NCBI GenBank assembly: GCA_020063525.1
Contig: JAGUUJ010000015.1
Location: 1 to 15,341 of the forward strand
Direction of reading: 5' to 3'
From: Candidatus Omnitrophota bacterium
Lineage (GTDB): Bacteria > Omnitrophota > Gorgyraeia > Gygaellales > Profunditerraquicolaceae
Length of the DNA: 15,341 nucleotides
Position 1 is the first letter of the stretch, and the number at the start of each line of letters is the position of its first letter. The notes beneath the pieces are model-generated. The model searched no databases and was not told where the DNA came from. It saw only the letters and a program-made list of their open reading frames with translations. The position numbers and the translations under genes were made by a program. This document shows positions 7,197-12,265 of the stretch, piece by piece.

Positions 7197-7681
7197 AATT
7201 TAACCTTTGTGTTCTTAATCTTAAGGCGCATCTTGCTTTTATACGCGCTTAGTCTTGGATTTATCTTTTTATCAGTAATACCTAAAATCTCTAAAGCAAA
7301 TATCGCGGCGTTCTTGCTGCCGGCTCTGCCTATGCTCATACAAGCAACCGGTACACCTGCGGGCATCTGGACCGTAGATAACAAGGAATCCAGCCCTTTT
7401 AGGCTCTTAGTTTCCATAGGAATACCGATAACAGGCAAAATTGTATGAGCTGCAATAACACCGGATAGAGCCGCAGCCCCACCCGCAGCAGCAATAAAAA
7501 TCTTTATTCCTCTTTGAGGCGCTTCTTCCACATACTTTACTAATTCGCGCGGGCTGCGATGCGCAGATAAAACTTTTACCTCAAAACCCACTTTAAATTC
7601 CTTAAGTAAATTTATTGTTTCTTTAATTGTATCTAAATCTGATTGGCTACCCATGATAATGCTTATAACCGGCTTACTCAT
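7193..7681 (-). CDS. purE: 5-(carboxyamino)imidazole ribonucleotide mutase / AIR carboxylase PurE
   Basis: Carboxylation branch of purine synthesis: class I PurE moves the carboxylate of N5-CAIR to give CAIR. About 162 residues, the normal class I length. Motifs: MGSQSDL phosphate-binding loop at the N-terminus, SAHRSP with the essential His, AAAGGAAALSGVIAAHT, GIPM and IGRAGSKNAA. The usual AHLPG loop reads AALSG, so a commonly conserved His is Ala. SAHR (not SAHK) and the GGAA motif argue for class I rather than the class II AIR carboxylase. Class I usually needs PurK, which is not in this window. The Lys-rich tail (KMRLKIKNTKVKL) is variable in the family. It follows the repeat-filled gap after purD with its own strong ribosome-binding site, and its stop overlaps the next start as ATGA. 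Confidence 0.93.
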   Translation of the reverse strand: MSKPVISIIMGSQSDLDTIKETINLLKEFKVGFEVKVLSAHRSPRELVKYVEEAPQRGIKIFIAAAGGAAALSGVIAAHTILPVIGIPMETKSLKGLDSLLSTVQMPAGVPVACMSIGRAGSKNAAIFALEILGITDKKINPRLSAYKSKMRLKIKNTKVKL

Positions 7682-7683
7682 AT

Positions 7684-7690
7684 CTCCTCC
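7684..7690 (-). promoter_or_regulatory. Ribosome-binding site selecting the ATG start of purE
   Basis: GGAGGAG lies a few bases before the ATG at 7681 on the minus strand. An in-frame TTG at 7693 would put this sequence inside the gene, so the ATG is preferred. Confidence 0.8.
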
Positions 7691-7706
7691 CAATTAATCA
7701 GTTTAA

Positions 7707-7827
7707 TCAGGGACGTCTTTGAATCCAATCGGAAGGGTGTCCCCTAATAGCACTTTTTTATAAAATGGGGACACTCTTCGCTTTGGAGCAGGGACACCCT
7801 TAGCTTCAGCTACAAGGACGTCCCTGA
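7707..7827. repeat. Nested inverted-repeat element spanning the purD-purE gap
   Basis: The outer arms are a perfect 11-bp inverted repeat, TCAGGGACGTC at 7707-7717 and its complement at 7817-7827. Inside is a second perfect 11-bp pair, AAGGGTGTCCC at 7733-7743 with 7791-7801. A competing third arm, GGGGACAC at 7767-7774, can pair with 7737-7744 instead. The right outer arm lies within the purD C-terminus, and the purD stop (7806-7808) lies between the arms. No U-run follows any stem on the coding strand, so it is not a standard intrinsic terminator. Confidence 0.75.
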
Positions 7828-9122
7828 AATAAGGCCTTTTGACCGATATCCCTGCGATAATGCATCCCTTCAAAATGAATCCTCTCTATTGCCTGATAGG
7901 TATGCTCAATCGCCTCTTTTATAGTATTGCCTAGGCCGGTAACACCTAATACCCTGCCGCCATTGGTTACTATCTTTGGTTCTTGAGTTCGCGGGTTCGT
8001 AAGTTCTCTAGTTGCGGCGTGAAATACTACTACGTCTTGCATTTTCTCCACTTCCTCTAACCCCAGAATTTCTTTGCCTTTCTCATATTCACCCGGATAA
8101 CCACCTGAGGCGCAAACCACGCATACACAGGTGCGCGCATCCCAATTTAGGCCTCCTGTTTTTTTCACGCGATTTAATTTTTCTTCGCTTGCCGCCAACA
8201 TAACTTCTAATAAATCTGATTTTAAGCGGGGTAATATTGCCTGTGTCTCAGGGTCGCCAAAGCGGACATTAAATTCTAAAACCTTAGGCCCCTCTTCGGT
8301 GAGCATAATACCGGCATATAAAACGCCATTATAGCCAATCCCTTCTTTTGCCAATCCGTCTATGATCCGACGTATAACATCATCTAAAATCTTTCTGAAT
8401 AATCCTTCTGTGACAACGGGTGCCGGAGAATAAGCTCCCATACCGCCGGTATTCGGGCCGAAATCATTATCAAATACTCTCTTATGGTCCTGGCTGGAAG
8501 CCAAGGGAATAACTTCATGGGAATCAGTAAGCACGATTATGGATGCTTCCTCACCGAATAAGCAATCCTCAATAATTACTTTCCTGCCTGCATCACCAAA
8601 AACTTTTTCCTGCATTATTGAACTCACTGCCTGCCTTGCTTCATCAGTTGTCTTGGCTACAATTACACCCTTGCCTTGGGCTAAACCATCTGCTTTAACC
8701 ACGCAAGGAGCGCCTTTTAACTCGATATATTTTTGCGCCTCATCAGCATTATCGAAAATCTTAAAGCCTGCGGTAGGGACGCTGTATTTAGCCATTAATT
8801 CTTTGGCAAAAACTTTGCTCGCCTCTAATTGCGCTGCTTTCCCATTCGGGCCGAATATCCTTAATTTATAATTATTAAATTCATCGACAATGCCTCCTGC
8901 CAAAGGCGCCTCAGGTCCTACCACGGTTAAATCAATCTTTTCTCTTTTAGCAAATTCTAATAAATGCGCTATATCTTCTGCCTTTATATCAATGCATTCT
9001 GCCTGTTTGGAAATGCCGCCGTTACCGGGGGCGCAAAAAATCTTATCTGCTAATTTCGACTGCGCAATCTTCCAGACTAAGGCATGCTCCCGGCCGCCTG
9101 AACCAATCACTAAAATTCTCAT
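7806..9122 (-). CDS. purD: Phosphoribosylamine-glycine ligase (GAR synthetase)
   Basis: ATP-grasp enzyme joining glycine to phosphoribosylamine, the second purine step; the glycine is presumably supplied by GlyA of the same cluster. Seen motifs: N-terminal ILVIGSGGREHALVWK, PGNGG, TVVGPEAPL, the ATP-grasp stretch GAPCVVKADGLAQGKGVIVA, QDHKRVFDNDFGPNTGGMGAYSP, VLEFNVRFGDPETQ, and the C-terminal GGRVLGVTGLG and HYRRDIGQKAL. 438 residues, slightly long. The extra residues are the loop RELTNPRTQEP (about 370-380), encoded by a repeat shared with purM, and the last six residues QGRPCS, encoded by the arm of the intergenic element that also supplies the stop. Starts at ATG 9122, overlapping purM as ATGA. 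Function firm. Confidence 0.97.
   Translation of the reverse strand: MRILVIGSGGREHALVWKIAQSKLADKIFCAPGNGGISKQAECIDIKAEDIAHLLEFAKREKIDLTVVGPEAPLAGGIVDEFNNYKLRIFGPNGKAAQLEASKVFAKELMAKYSVPTAGFKIFDNADEAQKYIELKGAPCVVKADGLAQGKGVIVAKTTDEARQAVSSIMQEKVFGDAGRKVIIEDCLFGEEASIIVLTDSHEVIPLASSQDHKRVFDNDFGPNTGGMGAYSPAPVVTEGLFRKILDDVIRRIIDGLAKEGIGYNGVLYAGIMLTEEGPKVLEFNVRFGDPETQAILPRLKSDLLEVMLAASEEKLNRVKKTGGLNWDARTCVCVVCASGGYPGEYEKGKEILGLEEVEKMQDVVVFHAATRELTNPRTQEPKIVTNGGRVLGVTGLGNTIKEAIEHTYQAIERIHFEGMHYRRDIGQKALFQGRPCS
7985..8013. repeat. Diverged copy of the purM direct-repeat element, inside purD
   Basis: The block starts GAGTTCGCGGGTTCGTAAG and continues TTCTCTAGTT. It matches the purM element (GAGTTCGCAAGTTC unit) with a few substitutions. 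On the coding strand it gives TRELTNPRTQE, in the same reading frame as TRELANS in PurM. It replaces a short Asp-Gly-type turn seen between VFHAGT and VTNGGRVLGV in usual PurD proteins. Confidence 0.65.
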
Positions 9123-10195
9123 ACTATCTCAACCTGTTTCTTCCCCTTCACAATCTCGCCGATGACCCGGGATTTTAAATTAAATTTAGATAATCGCGAT
9201 ATTATTTCCTTTTTGCTTTTCGGCTCGGCAATTAAGACCATACCTATCCCCATATTAAAGGTATGATACATTTCTTTATCCGGGATATTACCCTTATCTT
9301 GGATTAATCGAAATATTCCGGGCACAACCCAAGAATCTTTATAAATCCGCGCATTAACATTTTGAGGCAAAATGCGGGCTATCTTATCATAAAAGGCACC
9401 GCCAGTGATATGGGCTATTCCTCTTATTGAGTTCGCAAGTTCTCGAGTTCGCAAGTTCGCAAGTAAAGACAAAACTGGTTTGACATAAATCCGCGTTGGC
9501 CTGAGTAACTCAGAAGCGTATTTCTTAAGCTCTTTTTCGGAAAAAACCTTTCTTACTAAAGAAAAACCATTGGAGTGTAAACCGTTTGATTCTAAACCAA
9601 TAACTACATCACCCACTTCAATTTTAGAGCCATCGATAATATTTTTTCTCTCCATCACACCCACGCAAAAACCTGCCACGTCATAGTCGCCCTCATTATA
9701 CATCCCAGGCATCTCTGCGGTTTCTCCGCCGATTAAAGAGCAACCGGCTTGTATGCAACCATCGTTTATGCCTTTTACTACGTCATAAAGTACTTTTGGT
9801 TCTAATTTGCCTGATGCGATATAGTCTAAAAAGAATAATGGTTCGGCGCCGGTGCATAAAATATCATTCACGTTCATTCCTACCGCATCAATTCCCACGG
9901 TATCGTGTTTATTTGCCAGTATAGCAATCTTTAATTTTGTTCCTACGCCGTCACTGGAAGAAACCAAAACCGGGTTTTTATATTTATTTTTGGGGAAACT
10001 AAAAAAACTGCCAAATCCGCCGATATCTTTTAAAACCTCCGGCCGAAAAGATTGCCTAACCAGGGCCTTGATGCTTTTCTTAAAAGAACTTGCTTTGCGT
10101 ATATCTACCCCCGCTTCTTTATAGGTCAATCCTTCGATTCGTTTCACTCGCTCAGGACGACACTCAAGCGAAGTCGAATGTGTCAGCTTTTTCAC
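9119..10195 (-). CDS. purM: Phosphoribosylformylglycinamidine cyclo-ligase (AIR synthase) with two repeat-derived insertions
   Basis: ATP-dependent closure of FGAM to AIR, the fifth step of purine synthesis; cytosolic dimer in known relatives. Hallmarks: LTYKEAGVDI, SSDGVGTKLKIA, GIDAVGMNVNDILCTGAEPLFFLDY, IGGETAEMPGMY, SNGLHSNGFSLVRK and GIAHITGGAFYDKI. With the GTG start at 10195 it has 358 residues, slightly above the usual ~345. The excess is explained by two stretches. Residues 6-22 (HSTSLECRPERVKRIEG), between duplicated Leu-Thr pairs, are encoded by a palindrome-like insert. About residues 244-257 (RTRELANS region) are encoded by a short direct-repeat element just before the GIAHITGG motif. 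Neither breaks the frame or a catalytic motif, so the enzyme is probably active. Overlaps purF (GTGA) and purD (ATGA). Confidence 0.95.
   Translation of the reverse strand: MKKLTHSTSLECRPERVKRIEGLTYKEAGVDIRKASSFKKSIKALVRQSFRPEVLKDIGGFGSFFSFPKNKYKNPVLVSSSDGVGTKLKIAILANKHDTVGIDAVGMNVNDILCTGAEPLFFLDYIASGKLEPKVLYDVVKGINDGCIQAGCSLIGGETAEMPGMYNEGDYDVAGFCVGVMERKNIIDGSKIEVGDVVIGLESNGLHSNGFSLVRKVFSEKELKKYASELLRPTRIYVKPVLSLLANLRTRELANSIRGIAHITGGAFYDKIARILPQNVNARIYKDSWVVPGIFRLIQDKGNIPDKEMYHTFNMGIGMVLIAEPKSKKEIISRLSKFNLKSRVIGEIVKGKKQVEIV
9429..9464. repeat. Short direct-repeat element inside purM
   Basis: GAGTTCGCAAGTTC occurs at 9429-9442 and again at 9445-9458 (16-bp period), with a third partial copy, GTTCGCAAGT, at 9455-9464. 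On the coding strand it gives the peptide NLRTRELANS at a surface-loop position before GIAHITGG. A related element is in purD. Confidence 0.75.
10125..10185. repeat. In-frame palindrome-like insertion element near the purM start
   Basis: A 53-bp block (10129-10181) is flanked by GTCA at 10125-10128 and 10182-10185, giving 57 bp, or 19 codons, of net insertion. Its ends form an imperfect inverted repeat: TTCGATTCGTTT at the left and, reading from the right on the other strand, TTCGACTTCGCTT. The centre holds CGCTCAGGACGACA. Removing it restores KKLTYKEAGVDI, the standard PurM N-terminus. The behaviour is like that of Rickettsia palindromic elements, which are accepted inside proteins in frame; the sequence itself is not claimed to be the same family. 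Confidence 0.7.
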
Positions 10196-11586
10196 GGCTG
10201 CCTCCCTGTCCAACAATACAGGCAGATTTTTTCCTTAGGCAAACCTATGGCAGAAACCATATCGTTGAGCCTCTGATATTTTAAGGTAGTTGCGCCCAGA
10301 TCTCTGGTAATCCAAGCCACCATCTTTTTATATTCAGGGGAACTCTCGTCTAAATAGGCCCTGACGCCCTTTATATCCTTTCCTTCTATTGCCTTTATTG
10401 CCCTGCGCGCAGCCAATTCTTGTATGCTGCGCGTAGAATAATTGAATTTGCAGGGAAATATTAAAGGCGGACAGGCAATTCTCAGATGAATTCCTTTTGC
10501 CCCGCATTCTTTGAGCTTTTGAATAGTGTAATTCTTCAGTTGAGTGCCCCTGACAATAGAATCATCACAACAGACAATACTTTTGCCTCTGATTATTTCC
10601 GGTATGGGTATTAATTTCATTTTCGCAATCCGGTCGCGTGTTTCCTGCGAAGGCGGAGTATAGCTTCGGTCGAAACCGGGCGTATATTTTACTAAGGGCC
10701 GACGGAAGGAAACGCCGGATTCCATCGCATAACCAATAGCATGGGTCGTTCCCGAATCCGGAATACCAGACACAATATCTATTTTAATATTGTCATCTTT
10801 GGCTAAGAACCTGCCGCTTCTCTCTCTGACCACCTCCACAGTTATTCCCTCGTACGAAGAAGCAGGAAATCCTGTATATATCCACAAAAAAGCGCAGATT
10901 TGATTTATGTTACTGCCTTTGCGTTTAGATTTCAGGCCGGATTCATCTAAAAAGATAATCTCTCCGGGCTGAATATATTTTTTAATCTTAAACCCTAAAT
11001 TACTAAATGCGGTAGTCTCAGTAGTCACTGCCCAATCCCTGCCCCTCTGGCCCGTAACCAAAGGCGTGTAACCATATCTATCTCTTACCGCATAGATTCC
11101 TTCCTTATTTAATAAAAGTAAAGAGCAAGAGCCTTTAATTCTGGAGAACATATCCTCAATGCCGGCGAGAAGCGTTTTACCGCGGATAATCAGCTTTGCT
11201 ACAAGTTCTGTTAGATTAACCTCTCCATCGGTAACTTCGCTAAAGGACTGCCCCTCTTTATATAACTCTTCGGTCAAATCCTGCGCATTATCAATAAAAC
11301 CATTAGTAACAATAGCAAATGGCCCGAATTTCGAATTGATATATATCGGCTGCTCATCCCTGGCACTAATTACGCCGATCCCTCTGTTGCCTTTCATTTT
11401 TTTATAATCCTCGTAAAATTTTGTTTTAAATTGGCTGCCTCGTATATCATGAATCTTGCGTACCAATTCATCTGCCCAGACTGCAAGCCCGCCAAACTGT
11501 GTGCCCAGATGCGAATGATAATCCGTGCCATAAAATAAATCTTCAAGACAATCATTTTGAGAGACTACTCCAAAAATACCACTCAT
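10192..11586 (-). CDS. purF: Amidophosphoribosyltransferase-family protein lacking the catalytic N-terminal Cys
   Basis: PurF makes 5-phosphoribosylamine from PRPP and glutamine, the first committed purine step. The C-terminal phosphoribosyltransferase domain is intact: IPDSGTTHAIGYA and the PRPP loop DDSIVRGT at 341-348. All four Cys that hold the [4Fe-4S] cluster in Bacillus PurF have counterparts (C231, C379, C455, C458). The N-terminal Ntn glutaminase domain is altered. The protein starts MSGIFGVV instead of MCGI.G, the HRGQ motif reads HLGTQ, and the glutamine-binding RYxT motif is missing (GIGVISARDEQP). The oxyanion Asn-Gly (95-96) and an Asp (120) remain. It resembles a known Cys-less PurF-like subfamily (MGGFFG-type starts) rather than a fresh mutation. 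It may use free ammonia or an external glutaminase. Overlaps LOG (ATGA) and purM (GTGA). 464 residues. Confidence 0.88.
   Translation of the reverse strand: MSGIFGVVSQNDCLEDLFYGTDYHSHLGTQFGGLAVWADELVRKIHDIRGSQFKTKFYEDYKKMKGNRGIGVISARDEQPIYINSKFGPFAIVTNGFIDNAQDLTEELYKEGQSFSEVTDGEVNLTELVAKLIIRGKTLLAGIEDMFSRIKGSCSLLLLNKEGIYAVRDRYGYTPLVTGQRGRDWAVTTETTAFSNLGFKIKKYIQPGEIIFLDESGLKSKRKGSNINQICAFLWIYTGFPASSYEGITVEVVRERSGRFLAKDDNIKIDIVSGIPDSGTTHAIGYAMESGVSFRRPLVKYTPGFDRSYTPPSQETRDRIAKMKLIPIPEIIRGKSIVCCDDSIVRGTQLKNYTIQKLKECGAKGIHLRIACPPLIFPCKFNYSTRSIQELAARRAIKAIEGKDIKGVRAYLDESSPEYKKMVAWITRDLGATTLKYQRLNDMVSAIGLPKEKICLYCWTGRQP
10196..10208 (-). promoter_or_regulatory. Ribosome-binding site selecting the GTG start of purM
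   Basis: The minus strand reads AGGGAGG, then CAGCC, then GTG at 10195. This ideal spacing makes the GTG the likely start rather than the in-frame TTG codons at 10216 and 10213. It also gives a 4-base GTGA overlap with the purF stop, like the other junctions in this cluster. Confidence 0.75.
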
Positions 11587-12242
11587 ATTTTCCTCCCACT
11601 ATAAAACTTCTTTATGACACTGACTACCTCTCGAGGATTATCAACCACAGTAAAAATATCCAAATCTTCTCTGCTGATATTGCTGTCCTTTAAAACGGTA
11701 TCGCGAAGCCAAACAAGCATACCGTTCCAATATTCTCTGCCAAATAATACTACCGGAAACTTAGGGATTCTTTCGGTCTGAATCAGATTAATGGCTTCGG
11801 TAAATTCATCTAATGTGCCGTAGCCGCCGGGCATAATCACAAAGGCCTTGGCATATTTTACAAACATCACTTTTCTGACAAAAAAATAGCGAAAATCTAA
11901 AAGCGTATCCACATACTTATTAGGTCTCTGTCCACTAGGTATCTGGATGTTTAAACCTACAGAATGGCCGCCCGCTCTTCTGGCACCTTTATTTGCCGCC
12001 TCCATTACGCCGGGCCCGCTACCCGTAATTATGGCATAACCTTCCTTAGCCAAAAGATAGGCAACCTCTTCAGTTAATTTATAATATTTATTGCCGGGTT
12101 TTATGCGGCTTGAACCAAATATAGAAACTGCTTTTCCTATCTCAGAAAGTACTTCAAATCCCTCTACAAACTCTGACATAATGCGAAACACCCTCCACGG
12201 ATCTCCTGAAACAAGCCCAGCCCGCGCATTTTTATTTTTCAT
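11583..12242 (-). CDS. LOG-family (TIGR00730) nucleoside-5'-monophosphate phosphoribohydrolase
   Basis: Cytosolic Rossmann-fold protein of 219 residues. The family motif PGGYGTLDEFTEA (PGGxGTxxE) and the upstream GSGPGVMEAANKGARRAGG, which bind the nucleotide phosphate, are both present, as is the RK pair before the motif (FFVRKVMF). Characterised relatives cleave the N-glycosidic bond of nucleoside monophosphates to base + ribose 5-phosphate. They include cytokinin-activating LOG and bacterial purine nucleotide hydrolases. ATG start at 12242 with GGGAGAG upstream. The stop overlaps the purF start as ATGA, and the purF ribosome-binding site lies inside its last codons. Position between purL and purF suggests nucleotide turnover or overflow control, but this is inference and the true substrate cannot be read from sequence. 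Confidence 0.85.
   Translation of the reverse strand: MKNKNARAGLVSGDPWRVFRIMSEFVEGFEVLSEIGKAVSIFGSSRIKPGNKYYKLTEEVAYLLAKEGYAIITGSGPGVMEAANKGARRAGGHSVGLNIQIPSGQRPNKYVDTLLDFRYFFVRKVMFVKYAKAFVIMPGGYGTLDEFTEAINLIQTERIPKFPVVLFGREYWNGMLVWLRDTVLKDSNISREDLDIFTVVDNPREVVSVIKKFYSGRKI
11587..11596 (-). promoter_or_regulatory. Ribosome-binding site fixing the purF start
   Basis: On the minus strand GGGAGGAAAAT directly precedes the ATG at 11586. This strong Shine-Dalgarno sequence lies within the end of the LOG gene. It makes the Met-Ser-Gly start of PurF secure, so the missing Cys is not due to a misplaced start codon. Confidence 0.8.
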
Positions 12243-12265
12243 TATATCTCTCCCGTATAATAGTG

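Noticed and set aside
7682..7693. TTG at 7693 as purE start
   Set aside because: The codons it adds are the GGAGGAG ribosome-binding site of the ATG at 7681.
7733..7801. Intrinsic terminator after purD
   Set aside because: Stems are strong but no U-run follows on the coding strand, and purE continues in the same direction.
10196..10216. TTG at 10216 as purM start
   Set aside because: It would place the ideal AGGGAGG ribosome-binding site inside the gene. GTG 10195 has correct spacing and overlaps the purF stop like the other junctions.
10403..10412. CTGCGCGCAG in purF, same decamer as the centre of the tsaC palindrome
   Set aside because: No extended arms as in tsaC. A 10-bp palindrome coding for Leu-Ala-Ala-Arg-Arg is easily explained by codon use.
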